In this document: one piece after another, positions 45,495 to 55,353 of the stretch | Layout: each line of letters starts with the position of its first letter | How positions within the stretch are numbered: position 1 is the stretch's first letter | Source: Sulfurimonas sp. | GTDB lineage: Bacteria; Campylobacterota; Campylobacteria; Campylobacterales; Sulfurimonadaceae | Assembly (NCBI RefSeq): GCF_028714975.1 | Contig: NZ_JAQTLH010000003.1 | Coordinates: forward strand, 62,001-126,000 | Length of the DNA: 64,000 nucleotides | Direction: 5' to 3' | Translations under genes and position numbers: made by a program | Notes under the pieces: model-generated | Told to the model about the DNA's origin: nothing | The model's database searches: none | Seen by the model: only the letters and a program-made list of their open reading frames with translations

Positions 45495-45593
45495 TACGCT
45501 ATCAAAATGTATGAAACATATCTTACACTTTCCCGATGCACGACAGAAAAATACCCACAGTGCAAAATCTCAAAATATTAAGGTAGCTATCTT

Positions 45594-46946
45594 ATGAGCG
45601 AAATAGATTCACAACAGCCTCGCAAAAACAGTAACAATAACAACAAAACAACCAATGCAAAGACAAGAACGCACAAACCCGTAAAAGGTGCCAGTGTTGA
45701 AGACCTACGCGTTAAAAGCATAGAAGAGCTGACGGCTATGGCTGTTGAGTTAAATATTGAGCAGCCAAATGAGCTAAAGCGACAAGACCTTATCTTTGAA
45801 ATCTTAAAAGCTCAAACGGAGCAAGGCGGTTTCATCCTCTTTAGCGGTATTTTAGAGATTATGCAAGACGGTTACGGTTTTATCCGTTCAATCGATAAGA
45901 GTTTTGACGAGAGCATCAACGACGCTTATGTTTCAAACACCCAAATCAAACGCTTTGCTCTTCGTAACGGGGATGTCGTAACGGGGCAAGTCCGTCCTCC
46001 AAAAGAGCAAGAGAGATACTATGCGCTTATCAAGATAGAAGCCGTAAACTCGCTTCCGCCTGAAGAGAGTAAGAAAAGACCTCTTTTTGAAAACCTAACT
46101 CCGCTCTATGCAACTGATCAGATAAAACTTGAGTATAGAGAAAAAGGACTTACAGGTCGTATGATGGACTTGTTTGCTCCTATCGGAAAAGGTCAGCGCG
46201 GACTTATCGTCGCACCTCCAAGAAGCGGTAAAACGGAACTTTTAAAAGAGATTGCTCACGGTATCACGCACAATCACCCAGAGATAGATTTGATGGTTTT
46301 ACTTGTTGATGAGAGACCCGAAGAGGTAACTGATATGGAGAGAAGCGTCAAAGGTGAAGTTTACAGCTCAACTTTTGATATGCCTGCAAAAAACCATGTA
46401 AAAGTTGCCGAAATGGTAATAGAAAAAGCAAAAAGAAGAGTCGAACTTGGCAAAGATGTCGTCATACTTCTTGACTCTATCACTCGTCTTGCCCGTGCTT
46501 ACAACACCGTAACACCTTCAAGCGGTAAAGTTTTATCAGGCGGTGTGGATGCAAATGCTCTACATAAACCAAAGAGATTCTTCGGAGCTGCAAGAAATAT
46601 AGAAAACGGCGGAAGTTTGACCATCATCGCAACGGCTCTTGTGGATACGGGAAGCAGAATGGATGAAGTTATCTTTGAAGAGTTCAAAGGTACGGGTAAC
46701 TCAGAAGTTATTCTTGATAGAAAAATCGCAGATAGAAGAATTTTCCCTGCTATCGACATCCTTAAATCAGGAACGAGAAAAGATGAACTTCTTGTGGGTC
46801 CTGATGTACTGCAAAAAGTATTTATTCTTCGTCAGATGATTCACAAACAAGATGATGAAGTCGAAGCGCTTAAATTTGTCTACACGACTATGGGTAAAAA
46901 ACCGACTAATGCAGAATTTTTAGAAAGCATGAATCCAAACCAATAA
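45594..46946 (+). CDS. rho: Transcription termination factor Rho
   Basis: 450-residue RNA-dependent hexameric helicase. An Asn/Lys-rich N-terminal extension (about 5-35), the Rho N domain ([16 protein letters not shown]), cold-shock-like RNA-binding domain ([12 protein letters not shown]), and RecA-like motor with Walker [13 protein letters not shown]-loop VSGGVDAN-like and R-loop. All motifs needed for termination are present. It ends 3 nt before murI, so the two form an operon. The low-complexity extension is longer than in E. coli Rho. Confidence 0.97.
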   Translation: MSEIDSQQPRKNSNNNNKTTNAKTRTHKPVKGASVEDLRVKSIEELTAMAVELNIEQPNELKRQDLIFEILKAQTEQGGFILFSGILEIMQDGYGFIRSIDKSFDESINDAYVSNTQIKRFALRNGDVVTGQVRPPKEQERYYALIKIEAVNSLPPEESKKRPLFENLTPLYATDQIKLEYREKGLTGRMMDLFAPIGKGQRGLIVAPPRSGKTELLKEIAHGITHNHPEIDLMVLLVDERPEEVTDMERSVKGEVYSSTFDMPAKNHVKVAEMVIEKAKRRVELGKDVVILLDSITRLARAYNTVTPSSGKVLSGGVDANALHKPKRFFGAARNIENGGSLTIIATALVDTGSRMDEVIFEEFKGTGNSEVILDRKIADRRIFPAIDILKSGTRKDELLVGPDVLQKVFILRQMIHKQDDEVEALKFVYTTMGKKPTNAEFLESMNPNQ

Positions 46947-46949
46947 ACT

Positions 46950-47693
46950 ATGAAAGTAGGTGTATTTGATAGCGGAATCGGCGGACTAACGGTTGTAAAA
47001 TCACTTTTAGAAAACAAACTCTTTGAAGAGATTGTCTACTTTGGCGATACCGCACGAGTACCTTACGGCATAAAAGACAAATCAACTATCATTCGTTACG
47101 CTATTGAAGCTGTCGAGTTTTTCAAAAACTTTGAACTTGATCTTATCATTGTTGCATGCAATACAGTCAGCGCACATGCTCTTAGCGAGATGAGAGAAGT
47201 TTCACCCTGCCCCGTAATAGGAGTTGTTGAAGCCGGTATCTTAGCAACGGCAAATGCGCTCAAAGATAAAAACTCAAATATTCTAATCCTTGGAACAAAA
47301 GCGACCGTCAACTCTAAAGCCTACGAGATAGGTTTAAAAGCCGAAGGCTTTACAAATTTAGAAGCAAAAGCGACGGGTCTTTTTGTCCCTATCGTCGAAG
47401 AGGAGATTTATGAGGGTGAAATTTTAGATGCCGCTTTTAAACACTACTTTAAGAGTATTACAAAACCTGATGCCGTTATACTCGGCTGTACGCACTTTCC
47501 GCTAATTACAAATGCACTAAAAAACTATTTCAGCAAAGACACCGTATTTATACACTCCGGCGATGCCATTGTCGAGCAACTTCAAAAGAGTTTTTGTTTT
47601 GACACAAGATACCAAACAACAAAACTGGAATTTTTTGCCTCAGAAAATCCGGAATCTCTAAAAGCTATAGCTAAAAAGTGGTTAAATCTATAA
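46950..47693 (+). CDS. murI: Glutamate racemase
   Basis: 247 residues; makes D-glutamate for peptidoglycan. The two catalytic cysteines are in VACNTVSAHAL (about 70-80) and LGCTHFPLI (about 178-186), and the start KVGVFDSGIGGLTV is typical. ATG 46950 follows rho by 3 nt. The outer-membrane barrel gene follows 16 nt later, so transcription may continue. Confidence 0.96.
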   Translation: MKVGVFDSGIGGLTVVKSLLENKLFEEIVYFGDTARVPYGIKDKSTIIRYAIEAVEFFKNFELDLIIVACNTVSAHALSEMREVSPCPVIGVVEAGILATANALKDKNSNILILGTKATVNSKAYEIGLKAEGFTNLEAKATGLFVPIVEEEIYEGEILDAAFKHYFKSITKPDAVILGCTHFPLITNALKNYFSKDTVFIHSGDAIVEQLQKSFCFDTRYQTTKLEFFASENPESLKAIAKKWLNL

Positions 47694-47709
47694 ACTAGGA
47701 AGATTATAC

Positions 47710-48699
47710 ATGCGTAGTCTTATTTTGCTATTTACTTTTTTATTGACACTATATGCCGAAGATGAGTATCAATTAGGTAAAGGGGCGCAGGTAGGCTCTT
47801 TGCCTCTTTATATCGGCGGCTATTTTTCACTTGACTACAAACATGAAGATGATATAGATAGATACCGAATTGATGATATAGCTATTTTAGGTTACGGTGA
47901 TTATAAAAATTTCTCTTACTTGGCTGAGTTTGAGTTTAAAGAGATGTATGTTCAAACATACAAAAACAATATAAAAAATACGACGCATAACAACAAATTA
48001 TATGCAGAGAGGTTGTATGTAGACTATAATTTTAATGAAAACTATATGTTTAGAGTCGGTAAATATAACTCATCTATTGGTTTTTGGAACCTACTGCCGG
48101 TAAATGTCTTACGCGAAACAACATCAAACCCAATGAGTACAAACATACTTTTCCCTAAATTTACAACCGGTTTAAATGCTTCTTATCTTTACTACGGCAA
48201 TGGCGAAATAAAAGTAGATGTTATGCTGCAGCACAATAATGACCTTAGCTATGAATACAATAATTACAAAATTGATAAACATTATGCTTTTGGCATATCT
48301 TACGAGATGGATAACTATACTTTTAAACTAAACAGCGGCTACTTTTATAATCTTAATGACTCTGTTCTCTACCATGACCTCTACTATATGTTAGCATCTG
48401 CTAAATATGAATCTAGCAAGTATCAGGTTTTAGCTGAAGTGGGTTCTCAAAAATCCAAAAATAATTACACTACCGACTATGCGGGGTATGTTCAGGGCTT
48501 ATATAGATTTACAGAACAACATCTTGGAATTATAAGAGTTGAGTCATATGATGACAGTGTCAAAAAAATTGCTGATGATATGCTAATTTTGGGATATACA
48601 TATAGACCTCTGCGCCCCATTGCCATCAAATCTGAATATCAGTTTCATTCGGATAGTACATTTAATCAACTTTTACTCTCTTTTTCAATGCTATTTTAA
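47710..48699 (+). CDS. Putative outer-membrane beta-barrel protein
   Basis: 329 residues: signal peptide (1-16, ending LYA), then many alternating amphipathic strands rich in Tyr, Asn and Asp, ending in FNQLLLSFSMLF, a C-terminal aromatic residue as in outer-membrane proteins. About 14-16 strands are plausible. It resembles porin-like proteins of unknown specificity, not a known receptor. It overlaps the next gene by 1 bp, at the start of a signalling run (periplasmic binding-like protein, HD-GYP regulator, kinase, EAL-GGDEF). Confidence 0.7.
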   Translation: MRSLILLFTFLLTLYAEDEYQLGKGAQVGSLPLYIGGYFSLDYKHEDDIDRYRIDDIAILGYGDYKNFSYLAEFEFKEMYVQTYKNNIKNTTHNNKLYAERLYVDYNFNENYMFRVGKYNSSIGFWNLLPVNVLRETTSNPMSTNILFPKFTTGLNASYLYYGNGEIKVDVMLQHNNDLSYEYNNYKIDKHYAFGISYEMDNYTFKLNSGYFYNLNDSVLYHDLYYMLASAKYESSKYQVLAEVGSQKSKNNYTTDYAGYVQGLYRFTEQHLGIIRVESYDDSVKKIADDMLILGYTYRPLRPIAIKSEYQFHSDSTFNQLLLSFSMLF

Positions 48700-49112
48700 T
48701 GAAAACAGTTATAAAAATCTCACTTGTTATACTGTTTTTTTCCACACTGCTGTTTGCTGATAATTATGTTGTAATATCAGGCAGTAAAATGAAAGATTTG
48801 TCACATTCACAGATTAAAGCGATATTTTTAAAAAAAATAACAGTTATTGACAATATAAACATCGTACCCATAAACCTAGAAGCAAGAGATTCAACAAGAG
48901 AAAAATTTGAAAATAAAGTATTGGAAATGGATTTTGAGAGATTGAAATCATATTGGATGAACCAACATTATCTTGGAAAAAGACCACCGATTAGTATGCA
49001 ATCGAGTGATAGCGTTAAAGCTTTTGTAAAAAATGTTGAAGGTGCCGTAGGATATATTAACGCTAGCAATCTTGATGAGAGTGTAAAAGTTTTATATAAA
49101 TGGAGCGAATAA
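48699..49112 (+). CDS. Small periplasmic PstS-like (PBP-like) protein
   Basis: 137 residues: signal peptide (1-20, ending LFA) and a single small domain opening DNYVVISGSKMKDLSHSQI and containing AIFLKK, WMNQHYLGKRPP and GAVGYI, the compact arrangement of stand-alone phosphate-binding-protein-like (PBP-like-2) domains. Only one lobe appears present, so it may bind a ligand or act as a partner rather than a full transporter protein. It shares the operon with the beta barrel and kinase and could be their input protein. Ligand unknown. Confidence 0.7.
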   Translation: MKTVIKISLVILFFSTLLFADNYVVISGSKMKDLSHSQIKAIFLKKITVIDNINIVPINLEARDSTREKFENKVLEMDFERLKSYWMNQHYLGKRPPISMQSSDSVKAFVKNVEGAVGYINASNLDESVKVLYKWSE

Positions 49113-50167
49113 TGGAGTGTGTACTTTTATGCGACGATGAGTTGATGAATAGAAAAGTAGCTTCTAAGATATTAACAAAAGAGGGGTTTAGTGTTGTAGA
49201 AGCCGAAAATGGCAAAGAAGCCATAGAAATTTTAAACACCCAAAGAGTTGATTTGATTTTAATGGACTTAATGATGCCCGTTATGAACGGATATGAAGCT
49301 ACAAGCATTATAAAGAGTGATGATAGATTCTCAGCCATTCCACTTATCATTATTTCAGCACTCTCAGATAAAGAAGCTATCACCAAAGGGCTAAAACTCG
49401 GTGCAAATGAGTATTTGACAAAGCCTTATGACATAATTGAATTTGGACTTAGAGTTAAAAATGCTATTAAACTCGGAGCTTATCAAAACATGCTTAAAGA
49501 CCACAAAAAAATCTTGGAATCAGAAGTCTCTAAAAAAACAAAAGAGTTGCAAGAAGCACTCGCTGAAGTGCAAAAAAGTGAACAAGACATCATATCAATT
49601 TTAGCTAAAACTGCTGAGTACAGAGATAATGAAACCTCAGCGCACACTCTTAGAGTCGGTGAAATGGCAGCACTAATCGCTAAAAAATTTGCATGGAGCG
49701 ATGATGATGTTGAACTTATGAGATTAGCATCTCCTATGCATGATATCGGAAAAGTCGGTATTGCAGACAATATACTTTTAAAACCCTCTAAACTCGATGA
49801 TGAAGAATTTGAAGTAATGAAACAGCACTCACATATCGGTTACTCGATACTCTCTCAAAAAAAGACACCTCTTTTAAAACTTGCGGCAGAGATAGCCCAT
49901 ACTCATCATGAAAAATATAATGGCAAAGGCTATCCAAATGCTCTTATCGGCGATGATATACCACTTAGCGGTGCCATCGTAGCGGTTGTTGATGTTTTTG
50001 ATGCACTACTGAGTGAAAGACCTTATAAAAAGGCTTTTACACTTGAAAAAACTATTGAAATTTTAAAAAATGATTCAGGTTCGCATTTTCATCCAAAAGT
50101 AGTTGAGCTATTTATGGATAGCTTAGATGAAATTTTAGCCATAAGAACAAGACTTCAAGATGTTTGA
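49112..50167 (+). CDS. HD-GYP response regulator (cyclic-di-GMP phosphodiesterase)
   Basis: 351 residues from ATG 49112, which overlaps the previous stop by 1 bp; an in-frame ATG at 49100 is possible. Receiver domain (1-120) with D52 (LILMDLMMPVMNG), a coiled-coil linker (about 125-165), then an HD-GYP domain with MHDIGKVGIADNILLKP and HHEKYNGKGYP, so all residues of an active enzyme that breaks cyclic-di-GMP are present. It overlaps the kinase gene by 8 bp, the likely phosphate donor. Confidence 0.92.
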   Translation: MECVLLCDDELMNRKVASKILTKEGFSVVEAENGKEAIEILNTQRVDLILMDLMMPVMNGYEATSIIKSDDRFSAIPLIIISALSDKEAITKGLKLGANEYLTKPYDIIEFGLRVKNAIKLGAYQNMLKDHKKILESEVSKKTKELQEALAEVQKSEQDIISILAKTAEYRDNETSAHTLRVGEMAALIAKKFAWSDDDVELMRLASPMHDIGKVGIADNILLKPSKLDDEEFEVMKQHSHIGYSILSQKKTPLLKLAAEIAHTHHEKYNGKGYPNALIGDDIPLSGAIVAVVDVFDALLSERPYKKAFTLEKTIEILKNDSGSHFHPKVVELFMDSLDEILAIRTRLQDV

Positions 50168-52214
50168 TTTTTTTAAAAAATCATTACGCTACAAACTTCT
50201 ATCTACATTTATAGGGATTGGATTTTTACCATTTCTTACACTTTTAATATATACACTTTTTTTAAGTGAAACAAAAATAGTAAACAAGACTATTACTGAA
50301 CATTTTGATAGAACAAAAGTTGTTGTAAACTTAATTGACAATCATTTAAATAGCTTAACTAAAGAGGTTAAATTTCTAAGCTCTCTTGATTTGATGGATG
50401 ACCTTTTGGCTGAAGATATAGATAAAAGAATTTCAAGACTTTTAACTCAAAGATATGATGATTTGAATTTAGATATTACTTTTATGGCTGTTGCTCTTGA
50501 TTCTACAATAGTCGCCTCATCAAATAAAGATAATTTACTCATAAAATATAGCATGAATGAGCTAAATGTAAAAAACTACGGAACATATATAAAAGATAAC
50601 TATTTATACATCTATTCACAAATCACCGCATCATTCGATAAGACAAAAAAGCTGGGGTTTTTAGTTTTAAAATATAATTTAAAAAACTTAGATTCATATC
50701 TAACACATAATGACACCATACACTCATATATAATAGATCCAAAAAGTAGTTTTATCATAGGTGAAAACATCCCTATAGAGATAAATTTCAACAACAAGAC
50801 AAACAATATTATAGATAATAAGTATGTTGTTGTTTATGAAAAATTATCATCTATTTTAAATAATCGCTATATTGTATACGCGGTAGATAAAAGTGTTGCA
50901 TTTGAATTTTTATATGACTTTATCAGTTTTATGCTCTATATCTCATTTGTTATTTTTATACTGATTATCTATGTATCCATAAAACAATCAAAAGAGATTG
51001 TAAAGCCTATTGAAGAGCTGACAAATATAACCGACAACATAACAAAAACACATAACTACTCTGCACAATTAGAGGTAAAATCACAAGATGAGATAGCTAC
51101 TCTTACGCACTCTTTTAATGATATGCTTAAAACCACCTCTTTTGCACTGCAAACGCTAGAAGAAGAGAACAAGTTGAGACTAAAAAGGTTTACTCAGCTA
51201 ATCGAAGTCTTCAATACTATCATTCAGACAAAAAGTGAAGATGAGTGTATAGATGTCTCAATGCAGGAGATAAAAAAGTTAACAAATAAAGATGATTTAT
51301 ATTTTCAAAAAAATCAAAATATAGCTACCGACAAAGAGTGTACAAATCTTTATGTTACAGACTTTGAGAATGATGAGAAAATATATTTTGGTTCTATTGA
51401 ATTAGGCGTAGAGAGCTTTGAAGATAAAAATGAACAAGATTTTTACAACTCAATTGCTTCAATGATAACTCTACAGCTTGATAAAATTAGACTAATCCAG
51501 AGAACCACCTCGGCATCAAAAGCAAAGTCCGCATTTATCTCCAACATGTCACATGAACTTAGAACCCCGCTAAATGCCATTATAGGTTTTGCACAATATA
51601 TGATTGAGTATGAAGAGCTAAATGAGGATCAAAAAGATACAGTTATAAACATTGAATCATCTGCACAATACCTGCTAAGTATGATAAATGAAATTTTAGA
51701 CATAGCTAAAATTGAGGCCGGCAAGATGGAAGCGCATATTGAAAATGTAAACATTTTAGCGGTACTTCAAAGTTGTTACAATATGCTTTCTCCTTTGGCT
51801 AAAGATAAAAATATCAAATTTGATTTAATTTTCAATAATTTTGATAATAAAATTTATAAAACAGACCCTAAAATGTTTAAACAAATTGTTGTAAATCTTA
51901 TCTCTAATGCTATAAAATTTACAGGTGAGGGAAACATATCACTAGAACTCTATAATGATGAAGAAAATTTATATGTCAGTGTAAAAGATAGCGGTATAGG
52001 GATATCTAAAGATGATATGAAACATCTATTTAACGACTTTACTCAACTCGAAAATGTTATGCAAAAGAGTCATAAAGGAACAGGTTTAGGTTTATCGCTA
52101 AGTAAAAAAATGGCAAAAATTCTAGGTGGAGATGTCACGCTTGAGAGCCAAGGCATAGGACACGGCACTCTATGTATTTTTTCACTACACATGCCTAAAC
52201 AAAAAAGTATCTAA
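50160..52214 (+). CDS. Sensor histidine kinase with periplasmic sensor domain
   Basis: 684 residues: TM1 (about 13-37), a large periplasmic region (about 38-250, probably Cache-like), TM2 (about 251-277), HAMP (about 282-335), a GAF-like stretch (about 340-450), HisKA with FISNMSHELRTPLNAIIGF, and HATPase with NLISNAIKF, DSGIGIS and GTGLGLSLSKK. Overlap with the HD-GYP gene makes that regulator the probable target. The upstream barrel and binding-like protein may supply the periplasmic signal. Confidence 0.92.
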   Translation: MFDFFKKSLRYKLLSTFIGIGFLPFLTLLIYTLFLSETKIVNKTITEHFDRTKVVVNLIDNHLNSLTKEVKFLSSLDLMDDLLAEDIDKRISRLLTQRYDDLNLDITFMAVALDSTIVASSNKDNLLIKYSMNELNVKNYGTYIKDNYLYIYSQITASFDKTKKLGFLVLKYNLKNLDSYLTHNDTIHSYIIDPKSSFIIGENIPIEINFNNKTNNIIDNKYVVVYEKLSSILNNRYIVYAVDKSVAFEFLYDFISFMLYISFVIFILIIYVSIKQSKEIVKPIEELTNITDNITKTHNYSAQLEVKSQDEIATLTHSFNDMLKTTSFALQTLEEENKLRLKRFTQLIEVFNTIIQTKSEDECIDVSMQEIKKLTNKDDLYFQKNQNIATDKECTNLYVTDFENDEKIYFGSIELGVESFEDKNEQDFYNSIASMITLQLDKIRLIQRTTSASKAKSAFISNMSHELRTPLNAIIGFAQYMIEYEELNEDQKDTVINIESSAQYLLSMINEILDIAKIEAGKMEAHIENVNILAVLQSCYNMLSPLAKDKNIKFDLIFNNFDNKIYKTDPKMFKQIVVNLISNAIKFTGEGNISLELYNDEENLYVSVKDSGIGISKDDMKHLFNDFTQLENVMQKSHKGTGLGLSLSKKMAKILGGDVTLESQGIGHGTLCIFSLHMPKQKSI

Positions 52215-52265
52215 ACGCTAAATCATTGTAATCTTCTTGAAACAATTCGGCACTAAAATTGTGCC

Positions 52266-54026
52266 ATGAAAAGTAATTTACCAAAAAAATGGATACAAAA
52301 CCTAAGAGTTTTAGATGTTGCGTTTCAACCAATCTTAAACATTCACACCGGAAAGATTTTTGCAGTTGAAGCACTTCTAAGAAACTATGAAGAGGTGGGA
52401 TTTAGCTCTATCTTTGAACTTTTTGACGAAGTATACAAAGACAATCTGCTCTACTCTTTTGATTTAAAACTGCGAAAAAAAGCTTTAAAAAAATTCATAA
52501 CTATTGAGGGTTATGAAAATATTAAACTCTTTTACAATCTTGACAACAGACTTCTTGAGATGCCCGACTTCTCAAACGGAAATACAAACAAACTTTTAAA
52601 ACGCTACAATGTAGATAGAAACAGCGTCTGTTTTGAGATTTCAGAGAGATACGAAGTGTCAAACAACTCTAACATGCAAGAGATTCTCAACCACTATAAA
52701 GATGAAAAATTTTGCATAGCGATTGATGATTTTGGAGTCGGTTACTCAGGCTATAAACTTCTCTATGAGTGCAAACCAAATGTCATAAAAATAGATAGAT
52801 TTTTTCTAAGCGGCATACAAAACGATATCAAAAAAAAGATTATGACAAGAAGCATAACCCACTTAGCCATTCAACTCGGCATCAAAGTAATAGCCGAGGG
52901 TGTTGAGAGCAAAGAGGAACTTTTGGCTTGTAGAGATATCGGCTGTCATTTTATTCAGGGTTATCTGGTTCAAAAACCGACTACAAAAACGGCAGAAATT
53001 TTAACCGAATATCCGCATATCTTAGATATTTTAAACATTGAAAAAAGAGTTATAAACAGCAACTATCAAATAGAGACATATTTAGATAAAAAAGCTCCTA
53101 TTTGTGTTGATACCGATATGAATCTGGTTCTTGAGTATTTCCGAAAAAATCCACAGACAGATTTAATTCCCGTAGTAAATTCAGACAACGAACCTCTTGG
53201 CATCTTGTATGAGAGCAAAATAAAAGAATTTGTATATTCACCTTACGGCAGATCTCTAATCATAAACAACGGTACAAAAAATTCAAAACTCAAAAATCTC
53301 ATACTTCCTTGCGGCATTACGGAGATAAACTGCAATATATCAACCATAATAGAGCTTTTTTCAAACAACCCTGAATCTAGCGGAATCATAATGACTAACA
53401 ACTCGAAATATTACGGTTTTTTATCCGTCAGAGCCATCATATCCATCATAAATGAGCAAAATCTACTATACGCAAGAGAGCAAAATCCGCTAACCAAACT
53501 CCCCGGAAACGCTATGATAGAGAGGTATCTCTCCGATGTTAGCCAAAACAAAAATTCCTATATTTTATGCTACTTTGATTTAGACAACTTTAAAGCGTTT
53601 AACGATGTATACGGATTTAGAAACGGGGATAGAGCCATTATACTTTTTGCGGATATTTTGAGAAAAAATTTGCCCCAAGAGTTTTTCAAAGCTCACATCG
53701 GCGGAGATGATTTTTTTGTCGGAGTAGAGTTAAATGAAGATAGCGAACTGGCATATATAAAAAATATATCCGATATCGTCTCAAAATTTAAAGATGACGC
53801 AAGAGAGCTATACTCCAAAGAGGACAAAGAAAACGGCTACATACTCTCAACGGATAGAGACGGCAACAAAAAAAAGTTCGCCCTCTTAACCACCAGCGCT
53901 TCGCTAGTCATCATCCTCAATACGACAAACAAAAGAAATATTGAAAATATCAATGAGATACTATCAATTCAAAAAAAAGTCGCAAAACAAGATAGCAATC
54001 ATATCTCGATGAGTACGATACTATAA
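52266..54026 (+). CDS. EAL-CBS-GGDEF cyclic-di-GMP protein
   Basis: 586 residues, cytoplasmic. EAL domain (about 15-250) with EALLR (35-39), the acidic FEISERYE, AIDDFGVGYSG and AEGVES motifs, all compatible with phosphodiesterase activity; CBS pair (about 265-410); GGDEF domain (about 415-575) with GGDDF. The I-site is not obvious. Both activities may be present, tuned by CBS ligand. The start has no clear ribosome site; GGCAC/GTGCC (52248-52264) forms a hairpin ending at the ATG. 51 bp after the kinase gene. Confidence 0.88.
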   Translation: MKSNLPKKWIQNLRVLDVAFQPILNIHTGKIFAVEALLRNYEEVGFSSIFELFDEVYKDNLLYSFDLKLRKKALKKFITIEGYENIKLFYNLDNRLLEMPDFSNGNTNKLLKRYNVDRNSVCFEISERYEVSNNSNMQEILNHYKDEKFCIAIDDFGVGYSGYKLLYECKPNVIKIDRFFLSGIQNDIKKKIMTRSITHLAIQLGIKVIAEGVESKEELLACRDIGCHFIQGYLVQKPTTKTAEILTEYPHILDILNIEKRVINSNYQIETYLDKKAPICVDTDMNLVLEYFRKNPQTDLIPVVNSDNEPLGILYESKIKEFVYSPYGRSLIINNGTKNSKLKNLILPCGITEINCNISTIIELFSNNPESSGIIMTNNSKYYGFLSVRAIISIINEQNLLYAREQNPLTKLPGNAMIERYLSDVSQNKNSYILCYFDLDNFKAFNDVYGFRNGDRAIILFADILRKNLPQEFFKAHIGGDDFFVGVELNEDSELAYIKNISDIVSKFKDDARELYSKEDKENGYILSTDRDGNKKKFALLTTSASLVIILNTTNKRNIENINEILSIQKKVAKQDSNHISMSTIL

Positions 54027-54046
54027 AATTTTTATAAAAAAGATTT

Positions 54047-55243
54047 TCAATACAAAAACCCAAACATCCAAAGGGGAATTTTATTTTTAAATCCCACCTC
54101 TATATCATCAGCTACTACAAAACTATTTGGCATATCTTTTATTTGCTCAAATGATTTATTTTTACCGCCTATTTCAAAAACATAAAAATCATCCACGACA
54201 AAATCACCTTTTTGAGCATATTTAACGGCATGATTTATTTTAAGTTGAGATACAAAAAAACTCTCTCTTAGGCTTCCGATATTTTGGCTTGAACACAAAA
54301 TATTATAAAGATTTATATTTTCAAGATATATCTTATCGGGCTTGTTAAGAAGTTTTTTATGGGCAAAGTTTCCGCCTATAATTTCGATAAGATTTGCTTT
54401 TTTAAGATAGTAAAGATATGAATAAAGTGTATTTCTACTAACGCCTGCGCTTTGTGCTATATTTTGGATATTAAGCTCCATGGGAACACTGCTACAAAGT
54501 AAATGTAAAAGTTTTCTAATAGTACTTATCTTATCACTATCTACATTGTAAATAGTAGCTACTTCGCTATCAAGAATGATGTTGATTATCTCACTCAGTC
54601 TTAGTTTATACCCAATTTCACCTTCCGTAAAAAACGGATAAGTGCCAAACTCTTTATAAAGAGCAAAATACTCCAATGGCTTAAACTCTTTTGTAATTTT
54701 TGTAGCTATATCATAGTGGTTTTGCAAAATATCGGCAAGTGAGTATGTCGGCAGCTTCATATCAAACTTGATGGATAAAAACTCTCTAAAAGATAAAGAG
54801 TGCAACTCATAAAAAAGAACTCTTCTGCTCAAATCTACTTTGGAGTTTTCTATCTCTAGTGCGGATGAGCCTGAAAATATCACTTTTATATCCAAAAAAT
54901 CATAGATAGTTTTAAGCTCATGGGCAAAATTATCAGCTTTGTGTATTTCATCAATGATAAGCAATTTTCCGCCATAAGCACTAAACTCTTTGGCTATATC
55001 GGTTAAACTATTTACTATGTTGTCAGCACTGATATAGAGCATCTTCGAAGAGGGCAAATCATAATTTTGGGCTAGTTGCCTTATGAGTGTAGTTTTTCCA
55101 ACTCCTCTTTGTCCTAAAATTCCTATCATCTTTGATGCAAAATCTACTCTATTATAAAGATATCTTTTAAAAGCAGGTGTCGGTAGCGAGAAATAAAGAT
55201 TTGAAAACTCATAAAGTTTTTCTAGTGATATAGTAGTTGACAT
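54047..55243 (-). CDS. AAA ATPase of the DUF4143 type
   Basis: 398 residues. N-terminal AAA domain with Walker A GQRGVGKTTLI (about 39-49) and Walker B LLIIDEIHKAD (about 93-103), then a winged-helix region (IQNIAQSAGVSRNTLYSYLYYL) and the C-terminal DUF4143-like part ending in a restriction-endonuclease-like VVDDFYVFEIGGKNKSFEQIKDMPNSFVVAD. Such ATPases occur singly in bacteria and archaea; function is uncertain. An 18-bp palindrome lies just upstream. Monocistronic, often mobile. Confidence 0.85.
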   Translation of the reverse strand: MSTTISLEKLYEFSNLYFSLPTPAFKRYLYNRVDFASKMIGILGQRGVGKTTLIRQLAQNYDLPSSKMLYISADNIVNSLTDIAKEFSAYGGKLLIIDEIHKADNFAHELKTIYDFLDIKVIFSGSSALEIENSKVDLSRRVLFYELHSLSFREFLSIKFDMKLPTYSLADILQNHYDIATKITKEFKPLEYFALYKEFGTYPFFTEGEIGYKLRLSEIINIILDSEVATIYNVDSDKISTIRKLLHLLCSSVPMELNIQNIAQSAGVSRNTLYSYLYYLKKANLIEIIGGNFAHKKLLNKPDKIYLENINLYNILCSSQNIGSLRESFFVSQLKINHAVKYAQKGDFVVDDFYVFEIGGKNKSFEQIKDMPNSFVVADDIEVGFKNKIPLWMFGFLY

Positions 55244-55252
55244 ACCATCCTC

Positions 55253-55270
55253 TTTTCAATCAATTGAAAA
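55253..55270 (-). promoter_or_regulatory. 18-bp palindrome upstream of the ATPase gene
   Basis: TTTTCAAT-CA-ATTGAAAA, 8-bp arms with a 2-bp centre, 9-27 nt before the start codon. It is placed to act as an operator or leader hairpin; the ATPase's own winged helix is a possible binder. Confidence 0.4.
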
Positions 55271-55322
55271 TATTATAGCATAAAGTTTATAATGGGTTGA
55301 TACTATTTGTTTTATTGAGAAT

Positions 55323-55353
55323 ATGCACCCAAAGAAATGCCATTTGGGTGCAT
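55323..55353. repeat. 11-bp inverted repeat at the 5' end of the HicB-like frame
   Basis: ATGCACCCAAA (55323-55333) and its exact complement TTTGGGTGCAT (55343-55353) with a 9-nt loop. Followed by CATTTTTTTT-like T-rich sequence on the plus strand. Could be a terminator, operator or element end. Confidence 0.45.

Noticed and set aside
52248-52264. GGCAC-N-TTG pattern resembling a sigma-54 promoter before the EAL-GGDEF gene
   Set aside because: The -12 element reads GT instead of GC and it ends at the start codon, leaving no room for a transcript leader; it is better read as a small GGCAC/GTGCC hairpin.
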